Notes: generated by a model from the letters alone, not told the origin. A stretch of 64,000 nucleotides of DNA from Cylindrobasidium torrendii FP15055 ss-10 (GCA_000934385.1 KN880522.1:1-64000); one strand, 5' to 3'. Numbered from the stretch's first letter, positions 40,421-51,472 are shown. A program made the numbers and translations.

Positions 40421-41488
40421 ATGTCGACCGTCAGCTCTCTGTATATCCCACCACGCGCCACTCTGCTCATCCTTGGAGAACCGGCGCCAAAGCTCCTAGA
40501 GCCATTGCTCGCACTCTGCACAGAGCGCTATGCACGGCCGATTCTGCCAACATCGTCGCCGCACAGATACGAAGGGATCAGTCCGGACCGCCGGCTCGTG
40601 TTGATACGCGTACCGCCCAAATCAACGAACACGACACCGACGGCTCATGCCATGTCTGTTCTCCAGCGCGTCGCACTGCTCTCCTCTGCTCTCACTTCGG
40701 AACATTTGGAAAATGAATGCCCGGTTCAATTTGGCAACTTTACCGAGCTAGTCTCCGAGACGTTTGGTTATTCGTCTCCTGGACCAACTCCTGCCGAACG
40801 TCTGCCTCCACCGACAGAGGACCTTCCCATACGGGCATTTACCACAGTCATCCATTTCGCAGCTTCCATAAAAGATGCGATTGTCGTGACCAGCGTCGCC
40901 GGAATGTATCTTGAAGACTCGATGAGAGGGGAGATCATCCATGTCCCATTGGCGCCAATGGACGACCTCGATGACTACATTCAAACATCGCTCGTCAACA
41001 CCAAGGTCGTATGGTTGGAACCCAGGGTGTCGAAGGCGCAAGTGGCATTGCAAGACCTCATCACGAACACCGAAGACATCCAGAACGAGATCGTACCCAT
41101 CGTTTTCACTCCGTTCATTCATGAGCGCCCCTCGCGAGTTTGCCTCATCGATTCGGAAGCGGCTAGCTCCCCTAGGACGTCCATAGCACCCTCACCGGCG
41201 CAGAAGTTGAGCCTGAAGGATCGGTTCCAGTCTTTGCGGCGGGCATCACTATCAACGCGCCCCAAATCTCGACGACGCTGGTCTTTCTTCAGCCCTCCGC
41301 CAGATCCTCCATCGATTGTCGTTACCGCGGCAAACTCAAAAGCTCGCGAGGCAGATGAGGATGTGAATCTTGACGCGGTTGTGCCGACTATAGCTGAGAG
41401 CCAGAAGGAGTATGAGCAGCTTGGGCGCAGCAAGAAAGTAGGAAGGGTGCTGCGGCGAGCGGTGTCGAGGTTGTCGTTGTCGCAATAG
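40421..41488 (+). CDS. Hypothetical protein, 355 residues, single exon
   Basis: I do not recognise the family. The N-terminal 230 residues form an alternating strand/helix pattern (LYIPPRATLLILGEPAPKLL, RRLVLIRVPPKS, FTTVIHFAASIKDAIVVTSV, TKVVWLEPRVSKAQVALQDL), suggesting a globular alpha/beta fold. The last 100 residues are basic and disordered (RFQSLRRASLSTRPKSRRRW, GRVLRRAVSRLSLS), possibly a membrane- or nucleus-directing tail. Lack of introns over 1 kb is unusual for this locus. Confidence 0.7.
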   Translation: MSTVSSLYIPPRATLLILGEPAPKLLEPLLALCTERYARPILPTSSPHRYEGISPDRRLVLIRVPPKSTNTTPTAHAMSVLQRVALLSSALTSEHLENECPVQFGNFTELVSETFGYSSPGPTPAERLPPPTEDLPIRAFTTVIHFAASIKDAIVVTSVAGMYLEDSMRGEIIHVPLAPMDDLDDYIQTSLVNTKVVWLEPRVSKAQVALQDLITNTEDIQNEIVPIVFTPFIHERPSRVCLIDSEAASSPRTSIAPSPAQKLSLKDRFQSLRRASLSTRPKSRRRWSFFSPPPDPPSIVVTAANSKAREADEDVNLDAVVPTIAESQKEYEQLGRSKKVGRVLRRAVSRLSLSQ

Positions 41489-42058
41489 TGTCACATCTTG
41501 TTGTATTCGCGCTGTATACCCATCCTGTTTGCATACCCACTAATACTGACCTCCACTTAATATCTACCAGCATTCGTGAATAGATCCCAACCTGACATTT
41601 GGCCAAGCTGCCAAAGGTGGTGCACGAGGCATGTCACAGTCGATGAAGCGCCCGTAAGAATGAATAAAAGTGCTATCACGAGGCTACGAGACTGAGTATT
41701 GGATGAGGCCAGGATGAGGCGAACTTGTCTTCATCGTAGTTGAGTGCATTCACTGTTGGAACGAGTGGCGTTGCTGTTCCCACGTCGGGTATCTCATCCG
41801 AATACTCGATTTACCCATGGTCAATTCTGCCCGGCTCGAGAGGCGCGCGCAGCGATGGGACTACTGCGCTTCGGTGGGCTACACAGAGTGTACACACAGG
41901 ATTGTTGTTGCGCAGTCTATTCGCAGCTCTGTTGCCCAGTTGAGATACCAATCGCGGCGATCGGCCGTGAGGCAGTGCTCATGAAGCGCAGTTGTGCCTG
42001 TCACTCGTGACATTACACTTCTTCGACTCCCCCACCACCACAATCGCACACTACTACG
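41489..42058. other. Intergenic; promoter of C2H2 gene
   Basis: No gene supported. Overlapping open frames around 41740-42010 look like chance. Confidence 0.5.
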
Positions 42059-43185
42059 ATGAGCACAAACGACCGCAACGCGTTTTTAGATGGTTTCGAC
42101 TATCCGGAGCAGCCCCAGCCCGGGATGGACTTCTTCTCCTACCAGAATCCAGCCGACGTCCTCGCTCCCCACCCAGACTTGTTTGAGTCTGAATTAGACT
42201 CCAGCCTTGCGGGGCTTGATGACCAGCTCGAGGTCTTCACAGTCGACACACACGATGCATTCTCGTATTACCGATCGGAAACGCCTAAACACGGTCCCCG
42301 TTCAGTCGTCACAGAAGATTCGAGGTCGAGTGCTTATGACTCTGAACTTTACGCTCCTAGCTATGCACACACCCAATACTCCTTCCCTCTTGACCTTGAA
42401 ATGGACTTCCAACGCATCGGTGTCGGCAGCGACTACGACTTTTCATCCCCTCTCGACCAGCGCCAGGCACTGCATGCTCCTCAGCCCCAGGCCTCATCTC
42501 AAGGATCACCCCTCGACTTTGGGTCGTTGCCGCCTACCCCGCCGCTCAGTCCACCGCGCGCACAGCAGCAGCACGTGCACCAGAAACACCACTATCCACG
42601 CACTGCCTTCTCTGACTACGGTCCGCCCAGCCGCAACGTAGCACCAAACTACTACAGCTACGTACCGCCAATCTCGACAATTGCCCCCAACAACGTATCT
42701 GGGCATTTGCAATCGCACGGCGCCCATCCCATGGCTCCTCCAGCTCACCCTGATGATCAAAGCTTCAAGCAGGATGGCCGTAAGAAGTACCAATGCCCCA
42801 ATTGCCCTCGAGGTATGTCGCCCCATGTCTATCCCTACACTGTTGCTGATCTCCTTCTCTAGCCTTTGCCAGAGCATACAACCTTAAGACACATATGGCG
42901 ACGCACGATCCAAACCGTCTCAAGCCGCACGTCTGCCCTCATCGGGCTTGTGGCCGGTCATTCAGTCGCAAGCATGATTTAGGTCGTCATATCATCAGCA
43001 TCCATCGCGATGACGCCGCGTCAGTACACTCTGCATCCTCCAAGAAGTCTATTGGCGTAGATGGAGCCAAGCGTGTCTGGTGCTCGACTTGCGGCAAACC
43101 TGGCGTCGGACGAGCACCGGATTGCGGATGTGATGCATCCGAGTCCCCAAAGGCCGCCTCCTCATCCACCGATGAAGGGAAATAG
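42059..43185 (+). CDS. C2H2 zinc-finger transcription factor
   Basis: About 355 residues in two exons. The first 240 residues are a disordered, acidic and Pro/Gln-rich region (FLDGFDYPEQPQPGMDF, LPPTPPLSPPRAQQQ) likely to be an activation or regulatory domain. An intron splits the first finger: KKYQCPNCPR joins AFARAYNLKTHMATH. The second finger is HVCPHRACGRSFSRKHDLGR plus HIISIH. A later CxxC pair (WCSTCGKPG, DCGCDASE) might form a third, atypical zinc site. The finger pair resembles CRZ1/AZF1-type factors but I cannot name an orthologue. Confidence 0.82.
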
Positions 43186-44930
43186 GCGTACGCCACTGGT
43201 TTCAGGACATTTCATGTGAGTTGTACACCCGCTCATGGCCGTCGTCCCGGGTTCTGACCATACATCAGAGCTGCTGGCCCCGTCGCCGAATCCATCCCAG
43301 CCCTTCTGGCGCTCTTCGACAGAATCTCGTATCGTACCGCTTTGTAGCCCCGTGACGGGCGAGATCTCGAATTGTTTATTATCTACTCTAACCGTACTAC
43401 CCTCCCTGACCGTGTAGCCATATCATTTATCGCGTCGTGCTGGGCCCGCGAGTATTATGTTCTTATCCTTGTTTATAGAGCTTGTTCCACGCTCGTAGTA
43501 CGCCTCTCCTTCCCTCTGTTTACCTTCTCCTCGAACCACATAAAATATTGGTATCTAGTGCCATACATATATCACCAAGTCTTTATTTATTTCACCGTTT
43601 TGGAGAAGTATTATCGAAATCTGTACATTACATTATGCAAATGGGTTGACAGTAGCGGAAGTTGGACGTTTCTAGCGACGACAGGAATTGAACAAGGCTT
43701 ACTACAGTACATAGTACTTAGGCGAATACACGATAGCGCTATCACTGCGACCTTCCTTGTGATCCAGCAGTAAATGTGTCGAACAATAGTCTGGAAGGAA
43801 CGAGAGAGTCCCAGCCTCCGAGTCTGAGATGGTCCACCGAGCTGCCTTAGATGACTTTACCGCGGGGACGACGGGATGGTGGCATACGTGGTGCTAAGAC
43901 CGGGGTGACACAATTACAGAGAGCATGAATTCGAGACCATTGGTTGCGTGAACTGTATTGGGGGAACGAGGATGCGGCACGCGTTGCGATCGATACACGA
44001 GCCGGAAGACCGAGTGGCACTTCCGAGGCTGGTGAAGCTTAGTGATATGGGCATTCGGTGTCTAAGTGACCTCAGTCTAAGGTGGCGCGAGTGTAGCCTT
44101 CCGAGTAGCATGTACAGTGCGTGTTTGCCTGCAGGTTTGTGGCTGGCATCGGGTATTGCGGCTTGGGGACTCGCGAGGAATGGAGAGCGAGTGAAGATTA
44201 TGGGAGGCAGTTGAGGTGCGGAAGTTGCAGCTGTCTGTTTGATGACTGCTAGCCGGGCATGCCCGGCGATACCACGACATCGCTGAAAACATGAGGAGCA
44301 ACTTGGTGCCAATATCGTTATTGAAGGCCCCGGTAGTTTACAGGCTGAGGCTTAACATAGATGAAGACGGCGGGGAAGATAGGGCTTAGCTATACTTTGA
44401 TGTCACGGAGCTTCAGCTTCTCATCCAGCGGTAGTGAATATTCCTTTCGAAGATGATTAGAAAAGTCAAACCTCTTCAATTGCCCAGAGAACGTTTTGAC
44501 AAAGATTCCGTCAAGATGGAGGTATCATGTAATAGATTCAAAGGCTGCATTCACTGGTAGGAGCATAGATTTCCTGTCAGAGAATATAGTCCGACACAGA
44601 ATAAATGAATTCGTTATCTAGGCCGTGTACATTCTAAGGAGTTATTTATGAGAATTGTACACTGTAATGGTGGCGGACTTCGCTATAAGGCAGCAGATAT
44701 CTTATATAATGCACCCAGCTACCGATATAATGAAACCCAACATCCATAAATCATGGCGAGATACATAATGAGGACCAGCCATTATAAAGGAAGTGAGCTG
44801 CGTTATAGTGCAGCCGGCGCTACATCGTGCATTATAATGCACCGGCGCACGCTATCACCTCTAAGTTGTAAGGTCACCTGCCGGTTTAAGACGACGTCGA
44901 AATTGACGTTGAGAGGCTAGGGCTACTACC
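43186..44930. other. Gene-poor stretch left of the palindrome
   Basis: About 1.7 kb with no supported gene. From about 44690 on it carries repeated short AT palindromes (for example GGTGCATTATAATGCACC at about 44829-44843 and flanks) that recur on the other side of the large palindrome. Confidence 0.5.
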
Positions 44931-44987
44931 TACAAGTATATTAACTAACGGTAAGTAACTATAAATAGAGTTAGTTAAGACACTAAG

Positions 44988-45020
44988 AAGCCCCTCTCAA
45001 CGACGTGTTGAGAGGGGCTT
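44988..45020 (+). repeat. Nested hairpin 1, 14-bp perfect stem
   Basis: AAGCCCCTCTCAAC, a 5-nt loop GACGT, then GTTGAGAGGGGCTT. Confidence 0.9.
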
Positions 45021-45075
45021 CCTTCAAATATACTAACTAAATGTAAAGCGAGTTAGTTAATATACTTACTCGGAA

Positions 45076-45103
45076 GCCCTCTCAACGACGCGTTGAGAGG
45101 GGC
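45076..45103 (+). repeat. Nested hairpin 2
   Basis: CTCTCAACG and CGTTGAGAG form a perfect 9-bp stem around ACG; outside this, GCC pairs with GGGC with one bulged G. Confidence 0.85.
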
Positions 45104-46128
45104 AACTTAGCCTGTACATACAGGATTCGTGAGCATGGTAGCGACGGGCGCCGGCGTGATATACTGACCGTGGAGATGGAAGCGAGTGTGCGGGGACTAG
45201 GCGAGGTGATAGAAACACGCGTAGGCGCCGCGCGAGGTGAGGGTTGGGTGAGAAGAGCTTGATGCAGCCCTCGAATGCAATAACGTTGGAGTCACAGCAA
45301 TCTCCTTAGACTGTAAGCATAAGAATTCAATCAAGTGAAGTGTGGATAGGAAGCAGGCAAGGAAAACAAGGACTCGCCTTGGGCGCAGCGCGCGATCCTG
45401 AGCGAGAGCATACGAAGTGCAACGCATATATGCGTCAAAAATGGAATACAAGGGGAGAGAAAACGCACCTTGGTGACTAACTCGCGCTTCGAGTGCCACT
45501 TGACGAGCATCCAAGAGAAATATGTTTGAAGCATGACGGTCAGAACTTAGAAGCAAGGAGCGAGTCCGACCGCGGCCTCTGATGAATCTTGAGTTCGATG
45601 ATCGATCAAACGCGAAAGACGTGACTTCTGACTTCGTCATCTGCGCGTCGCGCGATCAGGTTGGATCAGGTGCCCAATCTCAGGCTCTGCACGCAACCAC
45701 CACCATCAGCCGTCCACCGTCATGCGCCTTTCTTAGGCTTGCTATATCAGCGCCGCGGGCGCTCAATTGCCCTTCCAGGTATGCTGGCCCATTTCCAACG
45801 CATATATGCGTTTCAATGCGACGCTTGCAGCAGCGCTCAGCATATATCCATGGTGCGTCGCGCTATAATATCGTTTCTCCTCCTCACTCAACTTACAGGA
45901 TAATTGACTCGCAGTTCTCTTTACTTGGCGTATGGCTTCCCCTCATCACCCTGTGCATACGTTCACCATTTTCTATCCAGTCGCGTCCCTTCCGCCTCGC
46001 GCGGCGCCTACGCGTGTTTCTATCACCTCGCCTAGTCCCCGCACGCCCGCTTCCATCTCCACGGTCAGTATATCACGCCGGTGCCCGTCGCTACCATGCT
46101 CACGAATCCTGTATGTACAGGCTAAGTT

Positions 46129-46156
46129 GCCCCTCTCAACGCGTCGTTGAGAGGGC
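46129..46156 (+). repeat. Nested hairpin 3
   Basis: Right-arm counterpart of hairpin 2, with the same single-G bulge mirrored. Confidence 0.85.
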
Positions 46157-46211
46157 TTCCGAGTAAGTATATTAACTAACTCGCTTTACATTTAGTTAGT
46201 ATATTTGAAGG

Positions 46212-46244
46212 AAGCCCCTCTCAACACGTCGTTGAGAGGGGCTT
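46212..46244 (+). repeat. Nested hairpin 4, 14-bp stem
   Basis: Right-arm counterpart of hairpin 1: the same AAGCCCCTCTCAAC stem with a 5-nt loop. Confidence 0.9.
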
Positions 46245-46301
46245 CTTAGCGTCTTAACTAACTCTATTTATAGTTACTTACCGTTAGTTAATATACTTGT
46301 A

Positions 46302-47023
46302 TGTAGCCCCTCTCAGACGCGTTGAGAGGGGCTACTTAGTCCGTTAACTAACTCGGCTTACATCTACCTACCTTTCGTTAGTCGACCGCGACGATACTCG
46401 GGATGCTAGTAGGACGGCGCCGTGGTTGCATTACAAGGCAAGGCGCATTCACCATATACAGTGTGGCGCGCGCGCATTATAATGCGCAGCGCCTACATCA
46501 TAATGCAGACCGTCTTCTTTATTTGTACCACGATGCCTTTATAGGGCATTAGGACACGGCCAAGCATTATGTATATTTCCTACCTTTATATGTACCACGG
46601 ACTCGATATAAACATATATAATGAATTCAATTATTCTGTGATGTCATTGCCAGTGGTCTGCCATACTGCCATTTTAATGGGATTGCGATGCCACTTAGTC
46701 ACCTGTGACTCAAAGAAGAAGAAATATCCTCAGTGGCTACGTCAAGACCTGTCCTGGACTTGTCTGCCGGCCCAAGAACAGGAGACCTGCAAGTTTTGGC
46801 TGGCATCCTGTAGAGCAAATAACCCGCATCAGAACGACCAATAATTCATAGATAAGATGATTTCTTTCAGAGAAATTCGGTCAACTCATGCGTCCCTGTG
46901 CTTCGAAAAAATACTTCGGAGTATCCCTCAAGACTTTTAATCCACACGCTGATCGAGGGAATTGATGGCTGTTCGCATGTTTGCCCCTTTGGTCACGAAC
47001 AAGAACCATCATCATCAGCCACT
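46302..47023. other. Intergenic right of the palindrome, MED6 promoter
   Basis: Contains hairpin 5, another palindromic GCGCATTATAATGCGC at about 46473-46488, and AT-rich sequence up to the MED6 start. No gene is supported. Confidence 0.5.
46303..46335 (+). repeat. Nested hairpin 5, outside the right arm
   Basis: GTAGCCCCTCTCA and its near complement TTGAGAGGGGCTAC. The same hairpin family as 1-4 but present only on the right side. Confidence 0.85.
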
Positions 47024-48252
47024 ATGGACAGCACTGCCGACCTGCACCCCCCAGATGATGGCGGTGGAAGGTACTTCATCTGGCACGAATGGATTCAGGT
47101 ACGTTAAAATCCAAGAAAACATGCACGATACGAGGTTGAATGCGCTCAGTAGGCCAACTCACCAATGACGGCCGAGAATGTCTTCGAATACTTTGCATGC
47201 TCGCAATTCTACGACAAACAGAGCAACAACCAGGTTCTACGCATGCAGACGATGCATACGGGTGTCGCGCGAGAGAATGAGGCAGAAGAGCTGAAGTGCG
47301 TCTCACAGTTAATCATAACAATGCGTGTTGCTGATCGTGCTTCCAGGCGCTTCGTGGGTATCGAGTTTGCGGTGGTTCATGCGGATACGACGGCGAATTT
47401 CTTCATCATTCACAAGAGAGAGCGCACGTCTCCGGAGCACAGTGCGTGTTATGAGACCCAGATCCAATCGTGCGAACTCACCTTCCAATATCAGCTACTC
47501 CCCTTGCTGTCTACTTTATTGAGAATAACCGTGTCTTCCAAGCACCTGACATCTACACTCTCGTTTCCATGCGTCTTGTAAACACTTCAATGCCGCCGTG
47601 TCATCGACGCTCATGTCCACTCAGGCCGCATCTATTCAAGGACTACAAAAGACATTAGACTCTGTTCGCTCACGGCGACCTGAGTACACTCCCCGCACGG
47701 GTTATGTCTGGCCTGTGTCCATGTCTGACTTTGCAGAGCCTAATGATATCGCGCAAAGCAAACCAGCAACCTTGAAGGACGGTGCAGAAACACAGCCAAA
47801 TTCGCGAGGAGCATCCGTTGAGCCAGGAGTACGCGCACCGCCGCGTCAAGGCGCACCTCAACGGCAGCAGAACAACTCCTTGATGCTCAACGCGATGCGC
47901 GCAACGGCGTTACATTCGCAGCTCCAAAATCATGTCGGCTCATCGGCTTTTACCAACATGGCGAATGTTCTAAGGAATGCGGAGGGGCACGATTCGCAAC
48001 AGGCCAACAGCCAGCCGAAAGGACAACAAACATCGTCGCAACAGGCGGAGTCATCCAGAGGGCCTGCTACACCTGCAAATCCTGCCCCTGCGACGCCGAA
48101 GCCGCCAACAAAAGAACCTGGGCCACCTGGAGGAGGAAAGAAGAAGAAGAAACGTAAGTCTACGCTGCAAAGGTCATAATCTCAAATTCACTCGTTCAGG
48201 AACTGCGACGATGAATTCTCCGCCTCCGCCAACGACCTCTACCCAGCCTTAG
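47024..48252 (+). CDS. MED6: Mediator complex subunit 6
   Basis: Head-module subunit of Mediator, bridging activators and RNA polymerase II. The protein starts MDSTADLHPPDDGGGRYFIW, and HEWIQ joins the next exon, which contains GPLTAENVFEYFACSQFYD, KQSNNQVLRMQTMHTG and FVGIEFAVVHADTTANFFII in the expected MED6 order. PLAVYFIENNRVFQAPDIYT gives the end of the conserved domain. The C-terminal half is disordered, Gln/Pro-rich and ends in a lysine run (GGGKKKKKR) that crosses the last intron to the stop at 48252. It is convergent with CSN6. Confidence 0.92.
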
Positions 48253-48385
48253 TCTTCCTGGTTCTATCGTACAACAAGCAAACCTCGAATATTGTTTTTT
48301 GCATGATAGTGGATAACAAAGCATGGACATACATATTACATTCGAACGACTACTGTTTTGGCCGTGTTGCAAAATCAAAGTGTCT

Positions 48386-49686
48386 CTAGTGCCAGTCGGG
48401 GTCCCTGTTGAAACGTCCCATGCTCATTCCACCCCCGCCTGGCCTTCGACGAGGGCCGCCACCTCCCATCTTCTCTTCTTTACCGCTAGTCACCAGAAGG
48501 TGTTTGTCGACGATCTACCAAGGTTAGTAGGGACTTGATACTTAAAAGAATTGACGTACATCGTTGAGAATGTTGGTTGACTTTGTGAGGGAGGACAAGT
48601 ATGCAGTGATTTGGACATCCTCATACTCCGTGTCAAATTCTTCCCTAAAGAGCTTGTTTTCTGATGCGGGAAGGGACGCGACGAGGGCTGAGATGGAGCG
48701 CAGGATAGAATGGTCTTTCTTTGCAGACCCTAATGTTGAGTTAGCACGATAGCATGTGGATGAAATAGGTGCCCAGGTACCAGCAACGACTTCGGTCACA
48801 TATTGCACAAGAACAAGAATCCTATCGTGCAACATCTTGACTGCAGCGCGTTGAGTTTGCAAGTGGCTCTCCACTGAATATTGTCAGCGCGCGCAGCACG
48901 CCGGAGATTGAGTCAGGGCGTACAGCTTGTTCCACTTCCTCCACCTCGCGCGGTCCAGTCAACAGCGATGCGCTCAGCCTCGCCGGTTTCGACAGTGTAT
49001 GGCGCCTCAACAAATACAACACGCGACACTCTCTCCCGTAGTTCGAACGTGGGCTCGTACGCCTTGAATGGAAGAGACTGGTCCGAGGAAGGCGTATCAT
49101 TTGAGGAGGAGAGGACTAGAAGCAGAGGCGTAGCGCAGTGTCCCGTGAATTGATTGTGTAAGGCGATGTGCTTGGAGGTCACAGAGGGTGTAATGGTGTA
49201 CCATCCTATAAACTCAAGCGAGGGAAACACCTGTTTGTCTGCATTTCCTCAGTGAATCAACAGCACGATAGTGAAAGACACGCACACTGATCTCGCCGCG
49301 AAACCAGGAAGGCATGGTCCACCGTCTTTCCATCTTCCTCCATCGCAAGCTCAAAGGTGTTCACGATCTCTACATCCCTGCCTTGCTGCGTCCCGAGAAG
49401 TGCGCCAATGACTGTGTGATAGCCGTAAGCGCGGGAACCGTGACGGAAGCACTCATGCACGTACCAAACGGTGTGCGGTCATTCGTCTGCAGTTTTCGCC
49501 TCGTCAAGTGTTCGGATATGTTCAGAATTGGAAGTGGATGTCTAAATCACAAGGTTACATGATACATTGAGCGCGCCAATGTTGCAATGGTTAGCAGACG
49601 TACAAGGAGATGGACAAGCCAGATGTTGTGCTAGAGGGAAGGACGACAGAGAGCTCGTCGCTTTCGGTATCCATATCGGTATTCAT
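48386..49686 (-). CDS. CSN6: COP9 signalosome subunit 6
   Basis: MPN-domain subunit of the COP9 signalosome, which removes NEDD8 from cullins. The ATG at 49686 opens MNTDMDTESDELSVVLPSS. LLGTQQGRDVEIVNTFELAM, DHAFLVSRRDQ and PSLEFIGWYTI are characteristic. At the place where an active JAMM enzyme has HxHPxxxxxxSxxD, this protein reads WYTITPSVTSKHIALHNQF, so it is the inactive MPN type, as expected of CSN6 (and unlike CSN5). HCATPLLLVL, then helices VESHLQTQRAAVKMLHDRIL and FDTEYEDVQITAYLSSLTKS follow. It ends in a Gly/Arg-rich tail (RRRPGGGGMSMGRF) finishing DPDWH. eIF3f is related, but the central sequence favours CSN6. Confidence 0.88.
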
Positions 49687-49825
49687 TGTGTCCGACAGTT
49701 TGTTTTAACGGAAATGAGAGACAGTGGCTTGGTGGTGTATTGAAGAGATGGGATCACACACAAAGTACGCGGTCACTGTACGCTATCCGAAATGTTGAAA
49801 CTCCTGCCCTGAGGTCGATCAACAT

Positions 49826-49897
49826 GGCCGCCTGGCGAAATGGCATCGCGTCTGACTACGAATCAGGAGATTGCAGGTTCGACCCCTGCGGTGGTCA
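49826..49897 (+). tRNA. tRNA-Arg (anticodon ACG)
   Basis: 72-nt cloverleaf without intron. The acceptor stem GGCCGCC pairs with GGTGGTC, the D-stem is GCGA/TCGC, the anticodon loop is CTACGAA (ACG), and the T-stem GCAGG/CCTGC encloses TTCGACC. An identical copy lies at 62197-62268. It sits between the divergent CSN6 and TIM21 genes. Confidence 0.93.
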
Positions 49898-50033
49898 TTA
49901 ATGTTTTCCTTGCGCATTGTCCTTGCTTTTTATGCTAAAGTCTTCCAAGTTCTCTCTTTGAGTTCTGCATATGTTATTAGCCAGACGTACATAAGAGGTA
50001 TCTCAAGATGAACGACGTGAAACTCAATCACGC

Positions 50034-51250
50034 ATGGCTCGGTTCCAATTGATGGCGTTCTTTTCATCCACCATGAACCGATTGGTGTACCGTCGAGTCT
50101 GCAACGCAAACTTGGCCACAGGGTGTATGCTTAGCGGGCCGAAACTATCCAACATTGCGTTACGCACCTATGCTACCCACCGCGATAATCTCTCGGAATC
50201 ATTGGACACCCAACGTCCCGGCGGGCGCGGCTCAAACCCGTCAGTGGGGCCATTTGCACTCGGAGGGACCTCTGCGTTTCGTGCAGAGAAGGTTCAGGAC
50301 TGGTCTGACTTGAGTGTTGGTGGGAAAGGTGCGTCATGCTTGGACTATGGTTGAAGAGTAAACTGAAGTGTTGTCAAGTGAAGCGCGCGACGGCGCGCAC
50401 ATCCAATCTTGCTGTGATTCTTTTCGGTGCCGGACTATCTGCGGTGCTTGCATACGTCCTCACCACGGAATTGTACTCAAGGAACTCGCCCACGGTGTTG
50501 CATGAGGAGGCATGTGAGCGAATTCGGAAATCTCCCAAGGTCAGGCAGCGGTCAGGCGCACTTTACAGACAGCACCTAACACAGAATCGTAGGTTGCAAA
50601 ATACCTTCATGGTCCATTGACGTTCTACAACACCCCTACTTCCGTTGACCGGCCCCGCTCGCGCATGAGCAGTCATCAAGTTGCATCCGACGTTGTGTTC
50701 GATGCAAACGGCCGGCCGCATATGTTCCTCAACATGTACATCCAAGGACAGCTTCCCCCAGAGGACGGAGCACCTCATTCTGACAACTACTTCGACGCAG
50801 CCAGCGCCTGGGTGGGAAACAAAATCTCAGGCCTGCCAGAAATGACCTCGGATGGAATCTCGGAATGGGCCAAACTGAAGGCGCACAACGTCTCGCAACG
50901 GTCACGGGAGACCTTTAGGTACTTGACAGGCGCACCGCTGCCGCCGCCGGTCCCAACACAGCAAACTCAATCCCAAAATGCAACGGAAAAGCCTAGTCGG
51001 GCATGGCAAATTGCTGGAGTTTTCTCGTCCATGCGACAGAAAGTTCAAGCAGCGGCTGAGCCCGCTAAGGGCACAGTCTTCACGGATGGAGAAGTACATG
51101 CCGAGTTGGTTATGGTGCGTACTTTGCCATGAATCATGTCGTTATGTTCTCACAATACTCTAGAACAACGAAGGCAACTACGTCTTCCGATACCTCTTCG
51201 TGGACATTCCCAGTACGCTACATACGCTCCGAATTCGATTTGAACACTAA
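50034..51250 (+). CDS. TIM21: Mitochondrial inner membrane translocase subunit Tim21
   Basis: Tethers the TIM23 translocase to the outer-membrane TOM complex and respiratory chain. A basic presequence (VYRRVCNANLATG, LRTYATHRDN) is followed by one transmembrane helix (TSNLAVILFGAGLSAVLAYVL). The intermembrane-space domain starts ELYSRNSPTVLHEEACERIR, and KSPKVAKYLHGPLTFYN joins across an intron. Conserved VFDANGRPHMFLNMYIQGQ and the terminal EGNYVFRYLFVDIP are present; the stop is at 51250. An extra low-complexity loop (PPPVPTQQTQSQ) interrupts the domain. Start could also be a downstream Met in the presequence. Confidence 0.85.
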
Positions 51251-51472
51251 TGGCATTCAGACACACATGATCCCCGCCACCTTCGCGTCTGGGTCGAACG
51301 CATCCGGGGTGTACCAGAGGACCAACAAGTCCCTCGTTTCCATCGGGAGCAGCAGAGCGCGTAGTTGTACCGCAATGTATCATTAATCAGTATCTTACAG
51401 TTGACTATTGCTATTGACATGTCCATCTCCACAACGTGCATTGGAAGGGGTATCGAAATCCACACAGCCTGC

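Larger units (their letters stand above)
44931..45236 (+). repeat. Left arm of large inverted repeat
   Basis: Begins TACAAGTATATTAAC and ends CGCCGCGCGAGG. It contains two nested hairpins and GTTAGTTAA-type repeats between them. Differences from the right arm were noticed only near 44982, 45149 and 45186-45190. Confidence 0.85.
44931..46301. mobile_element. Large palindrome with nested hairpins (candidate foldback element)
   Basis: Two arms of about 306 bp (44931-45236 and 45995-46301) are reverse complements with only about four mismatches that I could find. Between them lie about 760 bp whose two halves still show symmetric relics: the self-complementary 14-mer ACGCATATATGCGT occurs at 45422-45435 and 45798-45811, equally far from the same axis (about 45616) as the arms. 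Inside the arms sit smaller hairpins with CCCCTCTCAAC...GTTGAGAGGGG stems. No transposase was recognised. Foldback-type transposons have this architecture, but a locally made inverted duplication is an alternative. Confidence 0.65.
45995..46301 (-). repeat. Right arm of large inverted repeat
   Basis: Reverse complement of the left arm at about 98-99% identity. The hairpin array continues beyond this arm: one further hairpin (46303-46335) and another GTTAACTAAC block lie outside it, whereas the left side keeps only a degraded counterpart near 44905-44930. Confidence 0.85.

Noticed and set aside
43914..44312. 132-codon open frame on the minus strand
   Set aside because: Starts with a non-ATG codon and has no recognisable features.
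45197..46166. Open frames of 147 and 194 codons inside the large palindrome
   Set aside because: They are partly mirror images produced by the inverted repeat, match no transposase or other domain I know, and run through the hairpins; not called as genes.
44988..46335. Regularly repeated hairpin units considered as a CRISPR-like array
   Set aside because: Eukaryotic context, inverted rather than direct order across the axis, spacers that are themselves repeated, and no cas genes.
46569..46844. 91-codon open frame on the plus strand before MED6
   Set aside because: Very AT-rich, no domain, and located in the promoter region of MED6.
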